64,000 nt of DNA from Chryseobacterium turcicum (lineage in GTDB: Bacteria > Bacteroidota > Bacteroidia > Flavobacteriales > Weeksellaceae). A program made the translations under genes and the position numbers. Where the stretch lies: NCBI RefSeq assembly GCF_021010565.1, contig NZ_JAJNAY010000001.1, positions 1,530,001-1,594,000 on the forward strand, given 5' to 3'. This document shows positions 34,763 to 42,857 of this stretch, in pieces. A model generated the notes under the pieces. It did no database searches, was not told the DNA's origin, and saw nothing but the letters and a program-made list of their open reading frames with translations. How positions within the stretch are numbered: position 1 is the first letter of the stretch; each line of letters begins with the position of its first letter.

Positions 34763-35266
34763 ATGACAGATTTTCAAAAATACATACAACGATATTTAGA
34801 TTTAATTCCATCAGAAAACTGGTTGGAAGAATTAAAAAAGTCGGGAGATAAAACCGTTTCTTTATTTTCATTTTTGACTGAAGAACAATCAAAATTTGCT
34901 TATGCAGAAGGAAAATGGACGTTGAAAGAAGTTCTTCTTCATTTATCTGACACGGAAAGGATTTTTCAATACCGAGTTTTGTCTATTGCAAGAGGAGAGG
35001 AGAAGAATTTACCGGGTTTTGATGAAGAATTGTACGCTCAAAATTCTTTTGCCAACGATAGAAGTTTAGATTCTTTATTGGAAGAATATCAGTTGGTGAG
35101 AAGGTCTTCAGAAATTTTGCTGGAAACAATGAATTCTTCAGCCTTGAATAATACTGGAACAGCTAATGGTAATCAAATTTCAGCCGAAACGATTGGAAAA
35201 CTGATTGTTGGACATAATATTCATCATTTGAATGTGATTGAGGAAAGGTATTTGCCGAATTTGTAA
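34763..35266 (+). CDS. DinB-superfamily protein
   Basis: 167 residues, four-helix bundle of the DinB/YfiT type. Probable metal ligands are the His in LLHLSDTER (about residue 60) and the His cluster in GHNIHHLNVIEERY near the end. WTLKEVLLHL is the family helix. Such proteins often act as metal-dependent thiol transferases; the reaction here is unknown. Confidence 0.88.
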   Translation: MTDFQKYIQRYLDLIPSENWLEELKKSGDKTVSLFSFLTEEQSKFAYAEGKWTLKEVLLHLSDTERIFQYRVLSIARGEEKNLPGFDEELYAQNSFANDRSLDSLLEEYQLVRRSSEILLETMNSSALNNTGTANGNQISAETIGKLIVGHNIHHLNVIEERYLPNL

Positions 35267-35315
35267 ATATTTAAAATAGAATAATATTTCTTTCTCAAAG
35301 AACTTAATTAATATC

Positions 35316-35471
35316 AATAGGAACGGGCTTTAGCCCGTTCTTCAATTTCATAATCAAATGGCTTTAGCCTAAATCTATCTTTATATTGAAAAATATAATT
35401 TTAAAATGTAAGCTTTGGTTAAAGCCGAATGAATGCTTAATTTTGAAGGCGGGCTGAAGCCCACCTCTATT
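35316..35471. repeat. Family C element with paired GGGCTTTAGCCC ends
   Basis: 156 bp whose two ends are inverted copies: AATAGGAACGGGCTTTAGCC at the left, and the complement of AATAGAGGTGGGCTTCAGCC at the right. Inside are weaker GGCTTTAGCC units. Another end copy is at 17317. It has no transposase and looks like a MITE or REP doublet (BIME-like). It directly precedes the next gene. Confidence 0.75.
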
Positions 35472-35492
35472 GAATACAAAATGTATAAACAC

Positions 35493-36041
35493 ATGGAAAA
35501 CATCATACAAATTTTAAAATCAGGCGGAACAATTCTTTATCCAACAGACACCATCTGGGGAATAGGTTGTGACGCGACAAATATAGACGCTATCAACAAA
35601 ATTTTCGATATTAAAAAACGCGAAAAAAATAAATCCATGATTATTTTGGTGGAATCTGAAAAAAGATTGCAGGATTTGGTAGACGTTCCGGAAATGGCTT
35701 GGGAAATCATGGATTTAAGCGAAAAACCGGTAACATTGGTTTATCAAAATCCGAAAGGTTTGCCGAAAGAATTACTCGCAGAAGACGGAAGCATCGGAAT
35801 TCGCTTGGTGAAAGATCTCTATTGCAAAAAATTAATTACAAAACTTAATAAACCATTGGTTTCAACTTCAGCTAATTTTAGTGGTGATAAAAGTCCGTTA
35901 AAATTCTCTGATATTTCAAAAGAAATTATTGATTTGGTAGATTTTGCAGTAGAAGAAGATCGCGAGAAAGTTTCGCAATATTCAGGTTCTTCGGTAATCA
36001 AAATCTGGAGTGACAACAGAATAAAAGTTCTTCGCGAGTAA
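35493..36041 (+). CDS. L-threonylcarbamoyladenylate synthase (Sua5/YciO/YrdC)
   Basis: 182 residues. It makes threonylcarbamoyl-AMP from Thr, bicarbonate and ATP for the t6A base at position 37 of ANN-decoding tRNAs. LKSGGTILYPTDTIWGIGC is the YrdC start, KKREKNKSM the nucleotide site and PLVSTSANFSG the substrate loop. Lacks the extra C-terminal Sua5 domain. The start could also be the ATG at 35481; longer versions run back into repeat DNA and are not credible. Confidence 0.9.
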   Translation: MENIIQILKSGGTILYPTDTIWGIGCDATNIDAINKIFDIKKREKNKSMIILVESEKRLQDLVDVPEMAWEIMDLSEKPVTLVYQNPKGLPKELLAEDGSIGIRLVKDLYCKKLITKLNKPLVSTSANFSGDKSPLKFSDISKEIIDLVDFAVEEDREKVSQYSGSSVIKIWSDNRIKVLRE

Positions 36042-36078
36042 TAAATTTCCCGCAGATTACTTAGTTTTTTATAGAAAC

Positions 36079-36180
36079 AAAATGAAAATCAAAGATTTTC
36101 AAAAACTTATGTGTTCTTGTATGCATAACATATTCAAAAAAACTCATGTGTTAAAAATCTTTTGTGACTTTTGTGGTCAG
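36079..36180. repeat. Degenerate family A fragment
   Basis: Contains AAAATCAAAGATTTTC, ACTTATGTGTTCTTG and CTTTTGTGACTTTTGTGGT, the interior and right end of family A elements, with the left end missing. Confidence 0.55.
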
Positions 36181-36205
36181 AATAAAGCATTTTTCCGTAA
36201 ATCCT

Positions 36206-36286
36206 TATCTTTGCAAAATCATTTAACCATTAAGAAATTCGAAATTTGGTTTTTAAACTGAAAAATCTGATTTCTTAATGGTTTTA
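36206..36286 (+). promoter_or_regulatory. -7 box and 14-bp leader inverted repeat
   Basis: TATCTTTG (36206-36213) matches the -7 consensus. From 36225 to 36238 AACCATTAAGAAAT is the perfect complement of 36270-36283, across a 31-base loop, so a transcript from this promoter would start almost at the hairpin. About 80 more bases with ATATCTAA words lead to the next gene. Confidence 0.45.
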
Positions 36287-36366
36287 AGTTAGATATTGGT
36301 TAACAATTATAAACTGATAGTTGTAAGTCTAATATCTAAAATCTAATATCTAACATCTATCAAAAA

Positions 36367-37788
36367 ATGTTCATCAATCTTACTCAAAATAAAAATCTAA
36401 AACTTTTCAAAATAATTTCTGAAGTGGCAGCGGCAAATAACCAGTCGGTGTACATTGTGGGTGGTTTTGTGCGTGATCTTTTAATGAAAAGAAAAGCGTC
36501 TACCGATATTGATTTTGTGACCGAGCAAAGCGGAATTGAGCTTGCCCAAAATGTAGGAAAAGAAATTGATCCTAAGATGAAAGTTTCGGTTTTTAAAACC
36601 TATGGAACAGCGATGATCAGATACAAAGACCTTGAATTGGAATTTGTAGGCGCAAGAAAAGAAAGCTACACTGAAGACAGCCGAAAACCTGAAGTAGAAG
36701 GCGGAACAATAGAAGATGATCAAAAAAGAAGAGATTTTACCATCAATGCAATGGCGATTTCTTTAAATAAAGATAATTTTGGAGAATTAATAGATCCTTT
36801 TGATGGAATTGGTGATTTAGGAAAAGAAATTCTGAGAACACCCTTAGAACCTGCTCAAACATATTCTGATGATCCTTTGAGAATGATGAGAGCGGTACGT
36901 TTTGCTTCAACTTTAAATTTTACGATTGAAGAAAATTCTTTAAATGCAATAAAGCAGGAGGCAGAAAGAATCAAGATTGTTTCTATGGAAAGAATCATGG
37001 TTGAGTTTAATAAAATCATGTTGTCTAAGAAACCTTCAATTGGTTTAAGATTGATGGAAGAAACGGGCTTAATGAAGCTTATTATTCCTGAATTGATTGA
37101 TTTGAAAGGGGTGGAAGAAGTAGAAGGACAGACTCACAAAGATAATTTTTACCATACGTTGGAAGTGGTTGATAATATTTCTGAAAACACAGATAATTTG
37201 TGGCTTCGTTGGGCTGCTTTGCTTCACGACATCGGAAAAGCTCCGACTAAAAAGTTTGTTGAAGGAACAGGCTGGACTTTTCATGGGCATGAGTTTTTAG
37301 GCTCAAAAATGGTAAAAACACTTTTCCAAAAACTAAAATTACCATTGAATGCTGACATGAAGTATGTTCAGAAAATGGTGAAACTTTCATCTCGTCCTAT
37401 TGCTTTGATTACTGATGATACTTCAGATGCGGCATTAAGAAGACTGCTCTTTGATGCAGGTGAAGATATGGAAGATTTATTCACGCTTTGTAAAGCTGAT
37501 ATTACGACCAAAAATTCTAGAAAACAGGAAAGATTTAAGAAAAATTTCCAATATGTTGCGGTAAAAATAAAAGAAGTGGAAGAAAAAGATCAGGTAAGAA
37601 ATTTTCAACCACCTATTACGGGAGAAGAAATTATGACGATGTTTAATCTGAAACCCGGTCGTGAAATTGGAATTTTAAAGGAAAAAGTAAAAGAAGCAAT
37701 TTTGGAAGGTGAGATTGGAAATGATCATGAAGAAGCCCGAAATTTTGTAATTGCAGAAGCCGAAAAATTAGGTTTAACACTTATTTAA
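36367..37788 (+). CDS. CCA tRNA nucleotidyltransferase family protein with HD domain
   Basis: 473 residues. N-terminal class II nucleotidyltransferase head: VGGFVRDLL, then DIDFV with the metal-binding Asp pair, RRDFTINAMA and DDPLRMMRAVRFA. A C-terminal HD domain starts at HDIGKAP (about residue 290). This enzyme family adds or repairs the 3' CCA of tRNAs, or polyadenylates RNA. The head motifs favour tRNA CCA addition, but the two activities cannot be told apart with certainty by eye. A hairpin leader lies upstream. Confidence 0.9.
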   Translation: MFINLTQNKNLKLFKIISEVAAANNQSVYIVGGFVRDLLMKRKASTDIDFVTEQSGIELAQNVGKEIDPKMKVSVFKTYGTAMIRYKDLELEFVGARKESYTEDSRKPEVEGGTIEDDQKRRDFTINAMAISLNKDNFGELIDPFDGIGDLGKEILRTPLEPAQTYSDDPLRMMRAVRFASTLNFTIEENSLNAIKQEAERIKIVSMERIMVEFNKIMLSKKPSIGLRLMEETGLMKLIIPELIDLKGVEEVEGQTHKDNFYHTLEVVDNISENTDNLWLRWAALLHDIGKAPTKKFVEGTGWTFHGHEFLGSKMVKTLFQKLKLPLNADMKYVQKMVKLSSRPIALITDDTSDAALRRLLFDAGEDMEDLFTLCKADITTKNSRKQERFKKNFQYVAVKIKEVEEKDQVRNFQPPITGEEIMTMFNLKPGREIGILKEKVKEAILEGEIGNDHEEARNFVIAEAEKLGLTLI

Positions 37789-37796
37789 ACTTTTTT

Positions 37797-37985
37797 ATTT
37801 AACCACAAAAGGCACAAAAGATTTAGATATTTTAAGTTTAAACTTAATCAATAGACAAAAAAAGAGCACATAAGTTTTTTTTAAATCTTTTATTTCTATT
37901 CTTTTGAGAGCTTTGATTATCTAATAATATACATTTCACATTTCTTTTGCCTCTTTTGTGGTTTAAGAAAAATTAGTTTAAATAT
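37797..37985 (-). repeat. Dispersed inverted-repeat element, family A copy 3 (inverted)
   Basis: TTTAACCACAAAAGGCACAAAAG at one end (key parts AACCACAAAAG and GCACAAAAG) and CTCTTTTGTGGTTTAA at the other. The interior matches copies 1 and 2 in reverse orientation (AGAGCACATAAG, GAGAGCTTTGATTATCTAAT). Its outer end coincides with the start of a headless coding frame. Confidence 0.75.
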
Positions 37986-38257
37986 TCTATCTTTTAACGC
38001 TCATTTTCATCTTCAATATTGGAGTTTGGAAATATAAAATAATTAAGAAACGCAATTGGATTTTATATCTGATTGCGTTTTTGCTATTGGGATTTATCAT
38101 TCCATTCTTTTCGATGGGATTTGAAATTGATAAAGCCACTGAAAATGAACCAGCTATTGATAATTTTACACTTTTGTATACTTATTTTAGATTTCCTACT
38201 TGGTGGTTTATGGGTGTAATAGAATTTTTTATTCTCAGGAAAATCGTCAAAAAATGA
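37982..38257 (+). pseudogene. Headless remnant of a membrane protein gene
   Basis: An open frame of 91 codons ends at TGA 38255-38257 with membrane-protein character: two hydrophobic stretches (LLTLIFIFNIGVW, LYLIAFLLLGFIIPFF) and the ending TWWFMGVIEFFILRK. It has no ATG, GTG or TTG near its beginning and starts right where family A copy 3 ends, so the 5' part was probably lost or replaced. A rare ATT or ATC start cannot be excluded. Parent family not recognised. Confidence 0.45.
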
Positions 38258-38373
38258 AGTGATAATTAAACCTTAAAATTTTGTTAATAAAATCTTAAAT
38301 TTTGCATGAAATTTGTTACTACATTTGTTGGAAATTTCAGTTTCAATTTCGTTTAATATTTAAAATTTTATTG

Positions 38374-39411
38374 GTGAAAAAAATCATTTTCTTTCTTCCG
38401 TTCCTTTTTCTGATATTTTCTTGTGAGCACAAAGTAGAAAAAGTAGAAAAAGCATTTTATTATTGGAAATCTGATGGTTATCCTTCGGATAAAGAAAAGC
38501 AGATTCTTGTTAATCAGAATATTCAGAAAATTTATGTGAAGTTTTTTGAAGTGGATTACAGTGATGCGATGGGAAATTTTCCTATTTCTAAAACAAATTT
38601 TTCTTTAAATTCTTATTGTGATGAGGGAAAAGAAAGTCCTTATCAAATCATTCCCACAGTTTATATTAAAAATATAGTTTTTCAAAAAAGTAGCGAGAAA
38701 GACCTTGATAAATTGGCAGATAATGTCAACTTTTTAATCAATAAATACACCAACGAAAAATTAGATTCTTTAAAAGTATCTGAAATACAGATTGACTGTG
38801 ATTGGACGGCTTCTACAAAAGACAATTATTTCTATTTCCTTAAAAAATTAAAGCCGATTTCTCAAAAGGAAATTTCTGCCACCTTGAGATTGTATCCTTA
38901 TAAATATCCCGATAAAATGGGAGTTCCGCCAGTTGATAAAGTGACTTTAATGTGCTATAATCTCATTAATCCATTGGCTGACCAGTCCAAGAATTCAATT
39001 CTTGATCTCAAAGAATTGGAAAGTTATCTCAATACAGGAAAAAAATATCCGTTGCATATGGATGTTGCCCTTCCGGTATATTCGTGGATGCAGATTTACC
39101 AAAACAATCAGTTTACGAGTGTTTTATATAATGTGAATGATATTAAGAAACATTTAAAACAAATAAAACCGCTTTGGTATGAAGTACAAAAAGATACGGT
39201 AATTGATTATAAAACATATCTGAGAGTAGGTGATAAAATAAAATATGAAGAGATAACCGCTGATAAAATAAACAAAGCCATTGCATTAATCAAGAAAAAT
39301 ATAAAGTTTGATAAAGAAATTACAGTAATGCTTTTTCACTTAGACGAAAACCAACTTAAAAATTACACTGATGAAGAAATTAGTCATTTTTACAGCGATT
39401 TTAATAAGTAG
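38374..39411 (+). CDS. Lipoprotein with TIM-barrel-like domain (DUF3142-like)
   Basis: 345 residues from a GTG start (38374), which begins a type II signal peptide (lipobox IFSC). The body reads like a degenerate glycoside-hydrolase TIM barrel: KIYVKFFEVD, SEIQIDCDWTASTKDNYFYFL, EISATLRLYPY, VTLMCYNL. This pattern resembles DUF3142 (tentative). The Asp pair in DCD could be catalytic or structural. Its last 41 bp overlap the next gene, so the two are translated together. Confidence 0.65.
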   Translation: MKKIIFFLPFLFLIFSCEHKVEKVEKAFYYWKSDGYPSDKEKQILVNQNIQKIYVKFFEVDYSDAMGNFPISKTNFSLNSYCDEGKESPYQIIPTVYIKNIVFQKSSEKDLDKLADNVNFLINKYTNEKLDSLKVSEIQIDCDWTASTKDNYFYFLKKLKPISQKEISATLRLYPYKYPDKMGVPPVDKVTLMCYNLINPLADQSKNSILDLKELESYLNTGKKYPLHMDVALPVYSWMQIYQNNQFTSVLYNVNDIKKHLKQIKPLWYEVQKDTVIDYKTYLRVGDKIKYEEITADKINKAIALIKKNIKFDKEITVMLFHLDENQLKNYTDEEISHFYSDFNK

Positions 39412-41725
39412 TGCTTTTTCTGCATGTGGGTTCTATCCTTATGGAGAAAATATTCGGTTTTGTTTTTTGAATCCTCATAACTTTTCTTACCAAACATATT
39501 CGCCGTTTTATTATTCAGCTTTAAGTTTTCAACAAAGTTATGATGGAGTATTTTCTAATCAGGATAACGAAAAACTTTGGCGAAAGTATTGCGAAAATAA
39601 GGTTTCTGTTGCCGATATCTCTTCTGTTTTGGAAGGGTTAAGTTTTTCGGATATTCATCAAAATTCAACAAATCCTTTTCTGCGCTATTTGTATTCTAAA
39701 AAAGATATTGAGGCAATTAATTATTTGAAATTTGCCAAAAACTGCGAATATTTCAATACTTGGCAGGATGACCCTTGGGAAAGAAATGAGAATATTTCAA
39801 AGACGAAAAGAAATGAGTTGTTTCAGAAGGCGATTCTTTTTGCAGAAAAGTCTAAAAAAGCCACCATCAAAAAGAGATATGCATTTCTGGCAATTCGTTT
39901 AGCTTTTTATAATGATGACATGAAAAATATTGAAAAACTATACAGCCAATATTTTTCAGTTGACCAATCGAATGATGTAATTGATATTTGGGCATTGTAT
40001 TTTAAAGCAATTTCTGAGAATAATCCAGTTTTAATAAATCTTTATTTTGCGAAAGTTTTTGCAGGAAGTCCCGAAAAACGTTTTGTTTCATGGCAATATT
40101 TTTTATCGAAAGTTCCTGAATCTGATGTTTTAAATTTAGCTAAAACCGGAAAAGAAAAAGCCAGCGTTTTACTGATGTACGGACTTCATAATCCGGATAA
40201 AAATCTCGAAAACCTTAAACGAGTTTATGCAAATGATTCTCAATCTGAAGGATTAAGTTTTTTACTATATCGTGAGTTGGGGAAACTTGAAGACTGGATT
40301 TTTACACCTTATTATTCTCTTTTTTCTTCATCTGTACAGATTTTTGGCTATTGGAGTAATGGTTCTGAAAACGACAATGTACTTAAAATTTTAGAACGGT
40401 CTGAAATCGACAGAGCGTATGCAAAAGAGGTTTTGAATTTTATAGATTCTGTTGATTTATCAAAAGTTGAAAATCCAAATTTCTGGAAATATGCGCAAGC
40501 CGAGCTTTTATTAATGACAAAAAATTATGCAGAAAGTTTAAAGCAGATTGCAGAATTAGAAAAAGTGTTGCCTTCTAATGATTTATTACTAAATAATGTA
40601 GAGATAATAAAAGCTTTAAATCTCTTTGCTAATCAAACATATGGAAATGCCAAAATTCCTGAGGTTGCAAAAAATATTATCATTAAAAATAAAAACAACA
40701 AGCAGTTTATTTTTGCTTTAGGAAGAGAGCTGGAGTATCTTGGAAACAGTGATGATGCCGCACTTCTATATGCTTCTTTAAATAATCCATCCACGGAAAA
40801 TAACGACTATAATTTTGTGTATTATAAATCTTTAAAAAACTCTAACCAAACTTATGATAGTTATTATAATAATTATTTTGATTATTTGGACGCCGTTTAT
40901 TCACCAGAACAAGTGCAGAGTTTTATTAATAAAGTTAAAAGTTTAAATAAAAATCTAGATTTGTTTTATAGAAATTTTCATTTGCTTACTCAGTCAGAAA
41001 TTGATGATTTGTATGATTTATTAGGTACAAAATACATCAGACAAAATAAACTGGATCTCGCTTTGAATGCTTTCAATAAATTAGGTGAAAGCTATTTTGA
41101 TGCTCACTATTCACTTTGGGAAAAAGATGGTAAAGACAATTATTATTCATCAAGCAAAGTTTTTGATAAGAACCCTTTTTATCATTTAAAATACACTCCT
41201 GATTTTATTCCTGAAAAAGAACATTTTAAAATAAATAAAATTTCAATTACCAAAAAACTGATAGAATATCTTACGAAAGCCAATAATCCTAAAGAAAAAG
41301 ACAGAGATTATTATTATTTTCTGGTTGCAAATTGTTATTATAACATGTCTCAATACGGGAATGCATGGATGATGAGACGATATTCTTTAAGCTCGATAGG
41401 AAATTTTTCAATCCATGAAGACAATCAGGAGTTTAATACTGCTTCTCTTGCAAAATTCTATTATGGAAAAGCTTTAGAGAATGCTCAAACCGATAAATTC
41501 AGAGCTTTGTGCATAAGAATGCAAGGAAGGTGTGAAAATTATAATTACGATTTTATTGGGGAGAGTATTCGTACAGATTATTCTTCTAAAGCTGAGTATT
41601 ATGAAGACACAAGATTTGGACAAAATAAATACTACGAGAATCTTAAAAATAAGTATTCTGGTGAATATGAAGATATGATTAGTGGTTGTGAATCTTTTAA
41701 AGCTTATTTTAAAGCGAGAAGATAA
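39371..41725 (+). CDS. Large exported helical-repeat protein
   Basis: 784 residues. Signal peptide with a possible lipobox (FSAC at 15-19). The rest is alpha-helical and rich in Tyr, Asn and Lys with TPR-like spacing (YAFLAIRLAFYNDDMKNIEKLYSQYF, broken helices YAESLKQIAELEKVL, LDLALNAFNKLGESYFDAHY). No enzymatic motif seen. It overlaps the upstream lipoprotein gene by 41 bp, which suggests a physical pair in the envelope. Confidence 0.7.
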   Translation: MKKLVIFTAILISSAFSACGFYPYGENIRFCFLNPHNFSYQTYSPFYYSALSFQQSYDGVFSNQDNEKLWRKYCENKVSVADISSVLEGLSFSDIHQNSTNPFLRYLYSKKDIEAINYLKFAKNCEYFNTWQDDPWERNENISKTKRNELFQKAILFAEKSKKATIKKRYAFLAIRLAFYNDDMKNIEKLYSQYFSVDQSNDVIDIWALYFKAISENNPVLINLYFAKVFAGSPEKRFVSWQYFLSKVPESDVLNLAKTGKEKASVLLMYGLHNPDKNLENLKRVYANDSQSEGLSFLLYRELGKLEDWIFTPYYSLFSSSVQIFGYWSNGSENDNVLKILERSEIDRAYAKEVLNFIDSVDLSKVENPNFWKYAQAELLLMTKNYAESLKQIAELEKVLPSNDLLLNNVEIIKALNLFANQTYGNAKIPEVAKNIIIKNKNNKQFIFALGRELEYLGNSDDAALLYASLNNPSTENNDYNFVYYKSLKNSNQTYDSYYNNYFDYLDAVYSPEQVQSFINKVKSLNKNLDLFYRNFHLLTQSEIDDLYDLLGTKYIRQNKLDLALNAFNKLGESYFDAHYSLWEKDGKDNYYSSSKVFDKNPFYHLKYTPDFIPEKEHFKINKISITKKLIEYLTKANNPKEKDRDYYYFLVANCYYNMSQYGNAWMMRRYSLSSIGNFSIHEDNQEFNTASLAKFYYGKALENAQTDKFRALCIRMQGRCENYNYDFIGESIRTDYSSKAEYYEDTRFGQNKYYENLKNKYSGEYEDMISGCESFKAYFKARR

Positions 41726-41737
41726 AATTATCAAATA

Positions 41738-41772
41738 AAAAATGCGATTTCCAAAGAAATTGCATTTTTTAT
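41738..41772. terminator. Bidirectional terminator before the cobalamin operon end
   Basis: AAAAATGCGATTTC pairs with GAAATTGCATTTTT; T runs on both strands. Lies between convergent genes. Confidence 0.85.
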
Positions 41773-41789
41773 TTTTTTAAAATAAGAGA

Positions 41790-42845
41790 TTAATAGTTTT
41801 TGTAAACTCCGTTAGCCCCTTTTCCTGCTTTGAACTTGCTAACTGCTGTTCCTGCAGTAGTGTAAACTGTAATTTCGCTTGCTTCTGTAAATCCTTTTAC
41901 ATCAACCGTGAATATTCTTCCGTCTATTACCGAGAATCCGTAAAGTGTAAAATAATCTCCTCCATCTACTGCTGTAATAAGAGGTGAAGTAGGAGTTGTT
42001 GTAGCATTCATTGCCATAGAATAAATTTTATTCTTAGAACTAAAATAGAATCTACCTCCATCAATTTGAAGGTTTGTAGCTTTTTCAATTCCTGTCAATG
42101 TAGTCGTTGTAATAGTACCTCCGCTTGCAGGAATTTGGTGAATATATGAGTTCGAAGTTCCTTCAGCGATTGCATAAACACTGTTGTTGTAAGAAATAAT
42201 TTTGTTGATATTAGTTCCGTTTGGTACCTGAATCGGAGAATCAATTGTATTACTACTCGTGTTAATTTTTGTAATTATAGTTCCAGGATTAAAAGAATTG
42301 GTATTTTGTACATAAATATTTCCTCCTGCTTCTACAATTCCTTCAACCGTACTTGTTGTTGCAAAGTCAATTTTCTTTACAAAAGAGTTGTCAGATAGTT
42401 TGTAAACATTTACAAATTTTCCTGCTCCAAACTGATCGTTTGTTACATAAAGATTACCATTGGCTACAGCCATATAACGAGGGTTATTCAATTGTGCAGT
42501 AATTTCTCCTGTTTTTTTGAATGTTAATCGGTCTACTACGGTAATTTTGTTTGAACTGTTTAATAGAAGATAAGCCTTATCATTATTAAAAGTCATTGTT
42601 TGAAGAACATCTCCTAAATTTTCGTTATTGTTTTTTGCTTTATAGATGTCATTTTGCATTAAGCTTAAATCTTTTGTAACAAAAGTAACATCAGCATTTG
42701 GAGTTTGGAAATTACCTTCATTAGTAATAAAAAAACCGTTGTTATATGTTATTTCCGGAATGGTTTCCTCGTAGTCTGAAGTACAAGAAACCGAAAATAA
42801 AAGAACGAAACCGAAAATAATTTGTAATAGTCTGTTTAATTTCAT
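41790..42845 (-). CDS. BtuG-like surface beta-propeller lipoprotein (DUF5074)
   Basis: 351 residues. Lipoprotein signal ending at Cys21 (FSVSC). The mature part is a beta-propeller with YncE/DUF5074 features: NGFFITNEGNF, NLGDVLQTM, KITVVDRLTFK, PRYMAVANGNLYVTN. In Bacteroides the BtuG lipoproteins of this plan cap the BtuB receptor and bind cobalamin with extreme affinity. Here the gene is 12 bp behind a BtuB-like receptor under a cobalamin riboswitch, which makes the same role likely. The vitamin-binding residues cannot be checked by eye. Confidence 0.82.
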   Translation of the reverse strand: MKLNRLLQIIFGFVLLFSVSCTSDYEETIPEITYNNGFFITNEGNFQTPNADVTFVTKDLSLMQNDIYKAKNNNENLGDVLQTMTFNNDKAYLLLNSSNKITVVDRLTFKKTGEITAQLNNPRYMAVANGNLYVTNDQFGAGKFVNVYKLSDNSFVKKIDFATTSTVEGIVEAGGNIYVQNTNSFNPGTIITKINTSSNTIDSPIQVPNGTNINKIISYNNSVYAIAEGTSNSYIHQIPASGGTITTTTLTGIEKATNLQIDGGRFYFSSKNKIYSMAMNATTTPTSPLITAVDGGDYFTLYGFSVIDGRIFTVDVKGFTEASEITVYTTAGTAVSKFKAGKGANGVYKNY

Positions 42846-42857
42846 AATATAATATTG

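Noticed and set aside
35433..35492. Longer N-terminus for the threonylcarbamoyl-AMP synthase
   Set aside because: The extra codons are read through the right end of the family C repeat, and the family starts at MENIIQILKSGG.
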